Shown here: positions 7,906-17,000 of the stretch, in pieces
Layout: each line of letters starts with the position of its first letter
How positions within the stretch are numbered: position 1 is the first letter of the stretch
Assembly (NCBI GenBank): GCA_946999025.1
Contig: CAMQBP010000004.1
Span: 1-30,898 of the forward strand
Source of the DNA: an uncultured Prevotella sp.
Lineage (GTDB): Bacteria; Bacteroidota; Bacteroidia; Bacteroidales; Bacteroidaceae
Length of the DNA: 30,898 nt
Direction: 5' to 3'
Translations under genes and position numbers: made by a program
The notes under the pieces: generated by a model
The model's database searches: none
The model's input: the letters and a program-made list of their open reading frames with translations, nothing else
What the model was told of the DNA's origin: nothing

Positions 7906-7937
7906 CAAAGATACATTTTTCGCTCGAAACAAGCAAA
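7906..7937 (-). promoter_or_regulatory. Promoter of the ribE leader
   Basis: On the minus strand TTTG (7937-7934), 20 bases, then TATCTTTG (7913-7906). This is a perfect match to the Bacteroidetes consensus. The predicted start is near 7900, about 255 nt before the ribE start codon. Confidence 0.8.
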
Positions 7938-7998
7938 TTTTGCACCCTGTTTTCTGTTTGATTTTACATGAAATCACAGAATTGCTAAACTTTTTCAT

Positions 7999-8006
7999 TA
8001 CTTTTG
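7999..8006 (+). promoter_or_regulatory. Promoter -7 box of the TolC-type gene
   Basis: TACTTTTG fits TAnnTTTG. A -33 TTTG at the right distance is not evident. The start would be near 8013, which supports the downstream ATG at 8087 rather than 8024. Confidence 0.5.
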
Positions 8007-8086
8007 TCGTCTAACAGACAACAATGGAATGTGGGGATAAATACCCCATCTTCCCGCGCAATCTGATAAAACATAACGAACACGGT

Positions 8087-9424
8087 ATGAAAAATATTTG
8101 TACAACTTGTCTTCTGGCAATCATCTTCTTGTCATTGTCAACCCCTATTGAAGCGCGAAAGTGGTCACTGAAAGACTGCATCCATTACGCCCTATCCAAC
8201 AACATCTCGCTGAAAAAGACCTCGCTCAAGCACCTCAGCGCCATTGAAGACACCAAGCAGAGCCAGGCTGCGCTGCTGCCATCGCTGAACGCTGCCACCT
8301 CTCAAAATGTGACTTATCGGCCATGGCCGCAAACGGGTATAGCCGCTGAAGGCTATGTGCAGACTTCAATTGACAAGGTGTATTACAACGGAACCTACAG
8401 TGTGAACGGCAGTTGGACGGTATGGAACGGTGGAAGAAACACCAACACGGTGAAACTGAACAAGCTGACGGAGAAACAAGCCGCACTCGATTCGGCGACC
8501 ATGGCCAACCAACTGATTGAGCAAATCGCACAGCTGTATGTACAAATACTCTATTCCAGCGAGGCCATCGCAGTGAACAAATCTATGTTGGCCTCGAGTC
8601 TGCAAAACGAAAAGCGTGGCGAAGAATTCATGAAAGTGCAGAAAATGAGTCGTGCCGACATGGCGCAGCTTACCGCCCAACGTGCTCAAGACGAATATAA
8701 TGTGGTTGAAGCAGAGAGCAACTTGCGGAACTACAAGCGACAGCTGAAGCAGCTTCTGCAACTGGTTGATGAAGATGAGTTTGAAATAGACGTGCCGTAC
8801 ACAACCGATGTCATGGCTCTTCAACCGATACCCACTGTGAAAGCGGTCTATTCGGCAGCGCTGAACTATCGTCCTGAAATACAAAATGCACAGCTGGGCA
8901 TCGAGAGCAGCAATCTGAGCGTAAAGATAGCGAAGGCCAGCAAACTGCCTGTTATCGGAATCAACGCTGGCGTTGGTACCAGCACCACTTCGATGAGCGA
9001 CTATCAATGGGGAAACCAAATGAAAAACAACTTTGACATTGGCGCAGGCATCTCATTGAGCATTCCTCTGTTTGACAACAGGCAGGCAAAGACAGCCATG
9101 AACAAAGCCATGTTGCAAAAGCAAAACTACATGCTCGACTTGAAGGACAAACAAACCACCTTGTATTCGAACATCGAAGACTATTGGCTGCAAGCGGTCA
9201 ACAACCAGAACCGATTTAAGGCTGCCAAGGTGAGTACACAGAGCGCAGAGGAAAGTTTCAGACTGCTTAAAGCCAAGTTTGACGAGCAGCTCATCAACAT
9301 CGTTGAACTCACAGACGGCAAAAACAAGCTCATGACAGCAGAACAAAACGAACTGCAAGCCAAGTACCTTGCGATATTGAATATTGGCTTATTGAAATTC
9401 TACCAAACGGGGTTGATGGAATAA
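8087..9424 (+). CDS. TolC-family outer-membrane efflux protein
   Basis: Predicted trimeric outer-membrane channel for export or efflux. The 445-residue precursor starts MKNICTTCLLAIIFLSLS and has a signal peptide likely cut after about residue 23 (PIEA-RKW). The mature start WSLKDCIHYALSNNISLKKTSL is the typical first helix of the OEP repeat. A second repeat starts near YSAALNYRPEIQNAQLGIES, again typical. The frame is open back to 8024, but that longer start would leave only about 11 nt after the predicted transcription start and would bury the signal peptide. No membrane-fusion protein or pump gene is adjacent, so its partner must be encoded elsewhere. Confidence 0.9.
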   Translation: MKNICTTCLLAIIFLSLSTPIEARKWSLKDCIHYALSNNISLKKTSLKHLSAIEDTKQSQAALLPSLNAATSQNVTYRPWPQTGIAAEGYVQTSIDKVYYNGTYSVNGSWTVWNGGRNTNTVKLNKLTEKQAALDSATMANQLIEQIAQLYVQILYSSEAIAVNKSMLASSLQNEKRGEEFMKVQKMSRADMAQLTAQRAQDEYNVVEAESNLRNYKRQLKQLLQLVDEDEFEIDVPYTTDVMALQPIPTVKAVYSAALNYRPEIQNAQLGIESSNLSVKIAKASKLPVIGINAGVGTSTTSMSDYQWGNQMKNNFDIGAGISLSIPLFDNRQAKTAMNKAMLQKQNYMLDLKDKQTTLYSNIEDYWLQAVNNQNRFKAAKVSTQSAEESFRLLKAKFDEQLINIVELTDGKNKLMTAEQNELQAKYLAILNIGLLKFYQTGLME

Positions 9425-9441
9425 AGGGTGCGTGTTACAGC

Positions 9442-10083
9442 CTAAAGCATCAACTCTTTTGGTGACGAAACAAAGGTAGCAGCTCCATGTTCCAATAAAA
9501 AGTCTTTGTCTCTAAATCCCCATAACACACTGATACAAGGCATGTTGCTGTTGCGTGCCGTGGCTATGTCTACATCACTGTCACCAATGTAAACAGCATC
9601 TCGGCCATCATCGTCCAATTGGCGCAAGGCTTCCAATACCGTGTCAGGTGCCGGTTTTTTCTTGATGTTTTCCCGTTCACCAATCGCTACCGTGACATAG
9701 TCGCTACAAAAGTGGCGACAAAGGTCTTGGGTAGCATCGTAGAACTTGTTGCTAACCACAGCCAACTTCTTGCCATGGGCATGCAAATTGGCCAAAAGCT
9801 CAAGTATCCCCGGGTAGGGTTTGGTATTGTCAAGATTATGAACCAAATAGTGTTGACGAAAATCAGCGTATGTAGCCTCAAAATCGGGGTTGTCTAATCC
9901 GTTGGGAATGGCACGCTCCATGAGTTTTTTCACACCATTACCCACAAACTTTCTCACCTCACCGATGGTACGTTCAGGCATGCCATGCATCTTCAAAGCC
10001 GCATTGCAACTAACGTATAAGTCTTGAAGCGAATCAAGCAACGTTCCATCTAAATCAAAAATATATGTACTGTATTCTTTCAT
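9442..10083 (-). CDS. HAD-family hydrolase, phosphoglycolate phosphatase-like
   Basis: Predicted cytoplasmic phosphatase of the haloacid dehalogenase superfamily. The 213-residue protein has motif I FDLDGTLLDS (nucleophile D10, acid D12), a helical cap, motif II VVSN, motif III Lys in KKPAPD and motif IV YIGDSDVDIATA. This set fits Gph/PgmB-type enzymes. Phosphoglycolate is the best guess, but substrate cannot be fixed from motifs. I chose the ATG at 10083. The frame is open to 10224, yet a consensus promoter at 10213-10244 would start transcription near 10206, after that first Met. The gene converges on the TolC-type gene, with 17 bp between their ends. Confidence 0.85.
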   Translation of the reverse strand: MKEYSTYIFDLDGTLLDSLQDLYVSCNAALKMHGMPERTIGEVRKFVGNGVKKLMERAIPNGLDNPDFEATYADFRQHYLVHNLDNTKPYPGILELLANLHAHGKKLAVVSNKFYDATQDLCRHFCSDYVTVAIGERENIKKKPAPDTVLEALRQLDDDGRDAVYIGDSDVDIATARNSNMPCISVLWGFRDKDFLLEHGAATFVSSPKELML

Positions 10084-10212
10084 GAGTCCATGAATGTTTA
10101 ATTTGTTCAGCAGGCTGACTCCCATTGAAGTTTCCTCTTCATTCTGAAGGAAAAACCATTCGTCAATTAACGATTCAGTGTATATTATCTTTGTCAACCC
10201 TGTTTCTATCTG

Positions 10213-10244
10213 CAAAGGTAGCATTTGTTTGTTGCATTGACAAA
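10213..10244 (-). promoter_or_regulatory. Promoter of the HAD phosphatase gene
   Basis: On the minus strand TTTG (10244-10241), 20 bases, then TACCTTTG (10220-10213). Perfect consensus. It implies a leader of about 120 nt and excludes the upstream Met codons as starts. Confidence 0.75.
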
Positions 10245-10480
10245 CAAATGAACGTTTTTCATGGCTCCTGCCATGGCTTCAACAGACGATTGTAAGGGAT
10301 GAAGCAAACCAACTAATCTTCTTTTTTTCAACATCCTTCAACCTTATTATTTCATTGAAAATATGGCGATAAACGAATCGTTATTGCGTAGGAGGAATTA
10401 TGCTAACTTACAATATATCAGGCGAATACGAAAACAAATAACTAAACGGCACTTCCGTGTTAAAAAGATTACAAATCAAG

Positions 10481-10569
10481 TCACATGACATTGGAGGTTA
10501 AACTCAATGACTTTGGAGGTAAAACTCAATGACTTTGGAGGTCAATTCACATGACTTTAGAGGCCAAAC
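10481..10569 (+). repeat. Tandem repeat, four units of 21-23 bp
   Basis: Units of the type tcaatgactttggaggtaaaac start at 10481, 10504, 10526 and 10547, with substitutions and 1-2 base length changes; a fifth begins at 10570 and stops. Each unit carries ATGAC and GGAGG, so every GGAGG sits 8-9 bases before the next ATG. Units are contiguous with no spacers, so this is not a CRISPR array. Confidence 0.85.
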
Positions 10570-10655
10570 TCAATGCTATTGCCAGACGTGGCGTGAACGG
10601 TGGTGTTTGGCAGTCAGAGTTCAAGAATGAGAAACCAAAATAAATGCGCAATTAT

Positions 10656-10686
10656 TTTGCCTTGTCTCCAACTTCAACTACCTTTG
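10656..10686 (+). promoter_or_regulatory. Promoter of mltG
   Basis: TTTG (10656-10659), 19 bases, then TACCTTTG (10679-10686). Perfect consensus, with a leader of about 22 nt before the ATG. Confidence 0.75.
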
Positions 10687-10714
10687 CACCCGAATCACAT
10701 TTGCAATTGAAAAC

Positions 10715-11761
10715 ATGGACAAACAGCATAAAAACTACTATCTTCTTGCTGCGGCCACCTGCGTTCTTCTGGTATGCGGATTGACCTTTTACTATTTCTT
10801 CAGCTCTTTTTCAACCTCAGAAACCACCAGCTATATCTACATAGACGCGGATGATAATGCCGATTCGGTAGTAGCCAAACTAACTCCCATAGCCCGTCAA
10901 CACAGTCTCCATGGTTTTACCACGTTGATGAGACACACCAAGTATGCCGACCACGTTCGCACAGGTAGGTATGCCATCAAGTCGGGAGAAGGGGCTTTCA
11001 CAGTTTTGAGGCACCTGAAAAATGGCATGCAAGAGCCCGTTAATCTTACCATTCCTACGGTCAGGACCGTAGAACGCTTGTCGGCCGAACTGGCAAAACA
11101 TCTGATGCTGGACAGTACAACGTTGGCCAGTGCTTTGAAAAACGACACGCTGTGCCAAAAATACGGCTATGACACCACTACCATTGCGTGCATGTTTATT
11201 CCAAACACCTACGATATTTATTGGAATGTAAACACGAACAAGCTGTTGGATCGGATGAAAAAAGAGAGCAACAACTTCTGGAACGCCGATAGAAAGGCAA
11301 AAGCACAGCAACTGAAATTATCTCCAAACGAAGTGATTACCCTGGCCAGCATCGTTGATGAGGAAACGGCTAACAATGGGGAGAAGCCCATGATTGCCGG
11401 CATGTATTACAACCGACTGATGTTGCGCAATGCCGAATATCCCAACGGAATGCCACTGCAAGCTGACCCTACCATAAAATTTGCGTGGAAAGACTTTGGT
11501 TTGAGGCGCATATACAATAAGCTGTTAACCATCAAAAGTCCCTACAACACATACGTGAATACTGGCTTGCCACCTGGCCCCATCCGTATCGCATCGATTG
11601 CCGGCATTGAGTCTGTGCTCAACATGACCCGTCACGACTATCTGTACATGTGTGCCAAAGAAGACTTCAGCGGAACACACAACTTTGCACGGACATACAC
11701 TGAACACAAGGCCAATGCAGCCAAATACACCGCAGCACTGAACCAACGAGGCATTCAATAA
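10715..11761 (+). CDS. mltG: Endolytic peptidoglycan transglycosylase MltG
   Basis: Inner-membrane lytic transglycosylase that cuts nascent peptidoglycan strands and is thought to set glycan length by terminating polymerisation. The 348-residue protein has one N-terminal membrane segment (about 9-30) and a periplasmic LysM-like part. The YceG catalytic region follows, with LASIVDEETANNGEKPMIAG, in which E217 aligns with the catalytic Glu218 of E. coli MltG. The later motifs MPLQADPTIKFA and YNTYVNTGLPPGPI are diagnostic. Length matches E. coli (340). It is monocistronic, with its own promoter and a strong terminator. It is a housekeeping gene and probably unrelated to the peptidoglycan-like locus to its right. 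Confidence 0.95.
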   Translation: MDKQHKNYYLLAAATCVLLVCGLTFYYFFSSFSTSETTSYIYIDADDNADSVVAKLTPIARQHSLHGFTTLMRHTKYADHVRTGRYAIKSGEGAFTVLRHLKNGMQEPVNLTIPTVRTVERLSAELAKHLMLDSTTLASALKNDTLCQKYGYDTTTIACMFIPNTYDIYWNVNTNKLLDRMKKESNNFWNADRKAKAQQLKLSPNEVITLASIVDEETANNGEKPMIAGMYYNRLMLRNAEYPNGMPLQADPTIKFAWKDFGLRRIYNKLLTIKSPYNTYVNTGLPPGPIRIASIAGIESVLNMTRHDYLYMCAKEDFSGTHNFARTYTEHKANAAKYTAALNQRGIQ

Positions 11762-11880
11762 CAACTTGTCTGGCGGAACATCTCCCCCACCATCATTTCT
11801 GCAAAGCAGCCAGGAATAAATGGCTTTCGCCAGGAAAAGGTTCCGTATGCTACCCTATCCCGTTCAACCTCACCCCATTG

Positions 11881-11924
11881 AAAAAGAGGCAAACTATCAT
11901 CAACATAGTTTGCCTCTTTTTTTT
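11881..11924 (+). terminator. Intrinsic terminator of mltG
   Basis: GAGGCAAACTAT (11886-11897) and ATAGTTTGCCTC (11905-11916) form a perfect 12-bp stem with a 7-nt loop, followed by eight T. The stem extends by A-T pairs on both sides. Confidence 0.92.
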
Positions 11925-12147
11925 CTGTGTGCCAGCCTCTTTCACACCTCCGAAGGACGACCTGAAACCATTGAAATCTGCTTATAGGACGGCTCAAATC
12001 GACAGTAAAACGCGCCTTTACAAGAGCCGTCGGCGTTGGCAGTGTAAGTTCTGCGGCTAAACATTTGTAGGGTACAAGCGGCTCACGGCTAAGCGGTGAA
12101 CACCTTGTTGCTAAAAAGGCAATGAATGCGCCATAAGCAAACGAAAA

Positions 12148-12199
12148 GCCACTCACCATTCTGACGATTCATATTTACTTGAACAGAATGGTAAGTGGC
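12148..12199 (-). terminator. Terminator of the downstream SusC-SusD operon
   Basis: On the minus strand GCCACTTACCATTCTG (12199-12184) pairs with CAGAATGGTGAGTGGC (12163-12148), 16 bp including one G-U, with a 20-nt loop and then TTTTCG. It lies about 50 bp after the SusD stop. Confidence 0.7.
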
Positions 12200-12251
12200 G
12201 ATACGAAAGACTCATGCAATAAGCTTAAAATCTCTCAGTCAGGACTCATGT

Positions 12252-14033
12252 CTACCAACCAGGATTCTGTGGAAGCTTAAATCCGCGAGACTCATACAAT
12301 GTGATTTGGTCCTTGGGCAAAGGATACAAGTAGTCTTTCTCTGAATAAGTGCGCATTTTCCCCTTATCTTTGATTGGCAAAATGTACCCGCTGTTTCCGC
12401 CTCCAGCTAAATGAACGCCTTTCAAATTCTCAACTTTCAACGGTTTCTTATTCGGATATTTGGCATTATACCATTGTACATATCTATCTTTATCTACCCA
12501 TGCCCCTTTATTCAAATCGGGGTTCAGACTCATGTCTGCATAATTAAGTTTACTCCAACGGCGCAAGTCATTGAACCTGATTCCTTCGAAGACCAGCTCA
12601 ACTCTCCGCTCACGACGTATCTCCCACAACAATTGCGAAACATCTTGGTCGCGTTTAGGATCGTTGATGACAACACCATTTACCTTCAATTGCCCACCAT
12701 CTAAAGTTACATGAGGCATAGAGGTGCTCGGCCGATCTCTTAAAACATTTATCGTTCTATCAAAATCTTTTTGCGTCAAATTGTATGCGCCCAAAGTAGA
12801 CAACTCGGCAGCCGCCTCAATATAATTCATTAACACCTCATTGTATTTCATTACAGGAGCATCCGTAATGCAAGTGTTGCTTCTACCTCCAGGCAAGTAT
12901 TTTAGTGATTCGTTTACAAAGCGGTTGCCAAAATATCCAGAAACAGCCCAAACATCTACAACACCCGTCAAAAGAATTCCCGTCGTATCAATATTGGCAT
13001 ACAGGCGAGGGTCACGATCAGCGATTTCGTCATAGAACCATTTATCGCCCTTAAACATATTGTTACCACTTTGACCTATAGGAAGACCGTTTTTGGTTAG
13101 ATAGGCGTCGATCAAGGATTTTGAAGGTGCACTTTCCTCGTGTTCAGTGTTTTGGAACGCCATCAAACTGTGTGTTACTATCGACTCAACATAAGCACGG
13201 TACATAATGACTTCCGGATTACCGGCGAGATCCATAGACGTGGTCAAGTCTTTATAATTATCACACAATTTATATTTGTCCTCGTTCATGATGGACTCTG
13301 CAAAATTCTTCGCAGCCATCAAGTATTTTTTCGCAGCTTCGTTATTCTTTTCCCGATATTTTTGCCATGAGCCCTCAAACAACATGAAGCGCGACGCAAA
13401 AGCTCTTGCTACATCTTTGTTGATAGACAATCCAGGCTTGCCATCGGATACGCGAATATTTTCAACAGCAAAATTGAAATCATCTAACACTTTATCCATT
13501 ACCACCGTACGCGAATCCCGTGCTTTGTAAAGTGTATTATAATTGTTTTGCGCTATCGTATCTGCATAATAAGGAACGTCTCCAAATTTTTCAACTAACG
13601 AAGCATACTCCATTCCACGCAACAATCTACTTACGCCCAGCCAGTGCTTCTTCGCTTCTTCGTTCAAGGCCGACTTTTCAATGCTATTTATTTGCAGGTT
13701 TAACGCACGAACATTATCAAAGTTCCAACCAGAACCTCTTGTTGATACCGGTGCAACCTTTGTAAAAAATGTTGCTTTCATTTGTGCTATGTCGTCTGTC
13801 CAGTCGGCTACATTGGTTTGGGTAAACCAATCAGCACGCGACCATCCCGACCTATATCCAGGGAAATAAGTGGTATAAAAATCTAATGTCGACAACCGAA
13901 TGTTCGACTCTTTATCCCAAAACTCCGGAGAATATCTCACGGTATCCAGTGGATCCAAGGTCAGAAAATCATTACATGATGTGAATGTAATGGATATCAG
14001 GAATAGTCCCAATCCAAATATTTGTTTTTTCAT
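12252..14033 (-). CDS. SusD/RagB-family surface nutrient-binding lipoprotein (pair 1)
   Basis: Surface lipoprotein that caps a SusC channel and hands over captured substrate. The 593-residue protein starts MKKQIFGLGLFLISITFTSC, with lipobox Cys20 followed by NDFLTLDP. Family hallmarks are the helical TPR-like N-terminal region (LSTLDFYTTYFPG), RLLRGMEYASLVEKFGDVPY at about 130-150 and the C-terminal RRERRVELVFEGIRFNDLRR. It begins 19 bp after the SusC stop and is last in that two-gene operon. It resembles the other SusD in the window along its length (same order of GDVPYY, EIRRERR, DLRRW) but is clearly divergent, so the two probably bind related rather than identical ligands. Confidence 0.95.
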   Translation of the reverse strand: MKKQIFGLGLFLISITFTSCNDFLTLDPLDTVRYSPEFWDKESNIRLSTLDFYTTYFPGYRSGWSRADWFTQTNVADWTDDIAQMKATFFTKVAPVSTRGSGWNFDNVRALNLQINSIEKSALNEEAKKHWLGVSRLLRGMEYASLVEKFGDVPYYADTIAQNNYNTLYKARDSRTVVMDKVLDDFNFAVENIRVSDGKPGLSINKDVARAFASRFMLFEGSWQKYREKNNEAAKKYLMAAKNFAESIMNEDKYKLCDNYKDLTTSMDLAGNPEVIMYRAYVESIVTHSLMAFQNTEHEESAPSKSLIDAYLTKNGLPIGQSGNNMFKGDKWFYDEIADRDPRLYANIDTTGILLTGVVDVWAVSGYFGNRFVNESLKYLPGGRSNTCITDAPVMKYNEVLMNYIEAAAELSTLGAYNLTQKDFDRTINVLRDRPSTSMPHVTLDGGQLKVNGVVINDPKRDQDVSQLLWEIRRERRVELVFEGIRFNDLRRWSKLNYADMSLNPDLNKGAWVDKDRYVQWYNAKYPNKKPLKVENLKGVHLAGGGNSGYILPIKDKGKMRTYSEKDYLYPLPKDQITLYESRGFKLPQNPGW

Positions 14034-14052
14034 ATTATTTGCTTTTTAAGAG

Positions 14053-17000
14053 TTAGAATACAGCTTGTACACCAAAAGACAATGTCCTTGTATACGGATA
14101 GCTTCTACCAAACGACCAGCTACTGTTTCCATAGCCAGCTTTATAATTTGTTGACTCAGGGTCTAACGGCAATTTCATGTTATCAAACTCAAACAAGTTT
14201 TCGCCACTGAAATATATTCTAAAGCTTTGGAAATAGGCCTTTTGTACCCATTTTGCCGGTAACGTATATCCCACCGTAATGTTTTTACAGCGTAGATAAG
14301 ACATATCTTCTAAGAATCGAGTCTGCCGCAAATAGCTTTTACCACTTGATGTCCATGCCATGTTAACGGGGCGTGGATAGAACGCATCTGTATGTTCGGG
14401 CGTCCAATAATCCATTTGATGGTCAAAGGCAGCATCCATATATCCAGAGCCACCTCCTGCAATACCCACAGCACCGGTTGGCCAATAGTCGCGTTTTCCT
14501 ACACCTTGGAAGAAAAGACTGACATCAATTCCTTTATATGATGCTCCTAAGTTGAAGCTGTATTCAAAATTTGGAAGCTCATTACCAATAACAGACAAAT
14601 CCCCATGGTCTTCAACGGTGTTTTTGCCGTATGTTATTTTACCGTCATCATTTAAATCTTTGTATTTTACATCTCCAGGTTCAAATTTGAAGTTTCCACT
14701 TTCAAACAAGGCTTGCGACGCGATACCTTTTTTGAGTTTACCGTTCTCGTCAAAGTCATCTTTTTGGAACAACCTATCGGATGTATAGCCCCATATTTCG
14801 CCTAACCTCTTACCTTGGTAATTGCCATAGATGTTGCGGTCTTGAGCGTTAAATTTAGTAATCTCTTCCGTTACATGAGACAATGCTGCCCCCAAAGAAA
14901 TACCTAAGCCATTTTTGAATAAATGCTGATAATTAGCGCCCAATTCAAAACCTGTGCCCGTAAGTTCTCCGTAATTAACCTTTGGTACTTTCGCTCCAAA
15001 CGTAGCAGGTAAGGCTTCTCCCGCGGTGTGCATGTCAGATGTTACACGACGATACCAATCAAACGTAAATTTCAAATCATTGTCGAAAAATGCAGCATCA
15101 ACACCGAAATCTAACGTTGTAACTCGTTCCCATGTTAACGTAGGAGATATAACGGAAGGAGTACTCAGTGAAGCCATATTTTTACCTCCGACTACCCAAC
15201 CCGAATAGTTCATCGCCATTACAGACATAAACGAATAAGGTGCCACATCTTGATTTCCTATGGTACCCCACGATCCACGCAATTTCAGATTAGACAACAC
15301 AGGCGATGCCCAATGCATGAATTTTTCTTCTGACATACGCCATCCTGCAGATGCAGAGGGGAAGAAAGCAAACTTCTTTCCAACGGGGAAACGAGACGAA
15401 CCATCATAACGAGCATTCAGCTCGAACAGATATCTTTGCATGTAATCATAATTAATACGCCCAAAGAAACCTGCTGCTGCGAAATGGCCATGATAGCTTG
15501 AACCTTTTTCAAATGAATACTGATCACCCGAAGCAAGTGCTATTTCAGGAAGGTCTTGACTTATCAATCCCTGTCGTTTAGAGTGATGTCCAAGACTTTC
15601 ACGCTTTTCCGCATCAAAACCACCCATCAACTTAAAATTATGCTTATCTAACAAGTCGAACTGGTAAGTTACATATCCTTTGAAAATATGTTGTGTGGTA
15701 TACATGCTGTTTTGTGTTACGGCATCATGAGAGCTGGGGTAAATTTGTTCAAAGCTGTTGAAAGGAGAGGTTGCAAACATGTTGTATGCATAAACATTTC
15801 CTCCATTACGCTTCTGTGCATCATTAGCATACGAAAATGTATAATCAAAATTGACGGACAGGTTTTTCATTGGATTCAACTCCGTCCCCAAGTTGACACG
15901 GACGTATGTTGAGGTGACGCTTTCCCGATTACCATTTTTGATATCTGTTACCGCCGAGCGGAATGGCTTTCCTTTGTAGTCGGCGTAAGGATACCAACGA
16001 GGCCAACGCAACAAATAGAACCAAGCATCATACTGTCCGGATGTAAAGCGGTAAGGCTCCTCTTTTTTAGAACGCGTCAGCAATATGTTAGAGCGTACTT
16101 TCCACCATTTAGTGATTGCCGTAGTAATATTACTGTGCAATGTGTATCTGTCATACTCGTCAGTGTTGAACTTCATAACGCCTTTTTGACCTAAGCGGCT
16201 CAAACTGATATTATATTGCGTGTTCTTGTTCCCACCAGTTATCGACAGGCTGTGATTTTGTTGTGGTGTCCACTTGTGCGTGAATTCCTTCACTGGGTCG
16301 AAAGAACGGTAAAAATACGTTTTGCCATTAACAATCTCAAAGTCGCGGCCTTCCTGCATCTCTCCCAATGCATCTTGCGACATACCGCCGTATTTCTGCT
16401 CCCATTCTTTGATTTTCTTGATGGCATATTGGTCTATGGTATAGCCAATATTGGACTTCTGCGTCAATTTTTCCGACTGCATGATTCTCCAGATATAGTC
16501 AGCATTATCAGAGGCTGAAGCCAATTTGGGCATGACGGTCGGTGTGTTCCACGCAAAATTATTAGAATAAGACACTCTTACCTTATCATTGGCAGCACCT
16601 TGCTTTGTCGTAATCAAGATAACACCCCACGCTGCTCGTGTTCCATAAATAGAAGCAGATGAGGCATCCTTGAGTACAGATATGGTTTCGATGTCATCTG
16701 GATTGACCAGATTCAAGCTGGGCACTTCAACGTTGTCAACCAAAATTAAAGGAGACGTTCCGCTTGTTGCATTTAAAGAACCTATCGAACCACGTAGTTT
16801 AATGGTGGATTCTGTTCCAACGCCTCCTATTCGATTGGTGATGGTCAATCCCGGCGTAGCTCCCTGTAAAGCTTTGCCTACATCTGTAATTGGCCTGCTG
16901 GCAATGGCTTCTCTTACATCAACATTAGCCACCGCACCTGTCAGGTTGGCTTTCTTCTGCGTACCATAACCGACAACAACAACTTCGGAAAGTTGTCCGG

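Larger units (their letters stand above)
10084..10714. other. Divergent intergenic region, promoters and repeats
   Basis: Between the HAD gene and mltG. It contains one promoter for each gene, an imperfect tandem repeat (10481-10569) and a 13-codon frame with a strong AGGAGG (10390-10441). No conventional gene was seen. Confidence 0.65.
11762..12251. other. Intergenic region mltG / SusD, no gene seen
   Basis: Contains the mltG terminator (11881-11924) and, at its right end, the terminator of the minus-strand SusC-SusD pair (12148-12199). The part between them has short overlapping frames without domain, promoter or ribosome-site support. Confidence 0.65.

Noticed and set aside
10481..10569. 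CRISPR array
   Set aside because: Repeat units are contiguous without unique spacers and there are no cas genes.
10715..11761. mltG as part of the peptidoglycan PUL
   Set aside because: It is on the other strand with its own promoter and terminator and is a conserved housekeeping gene; proximity is probably chance.
11755..12159. 134-codon minus-strand frame between mltG and SusD
   Set aside because: It runs through both the mltG terminator and part of the SusD-side terminator and has no recognisable motif.
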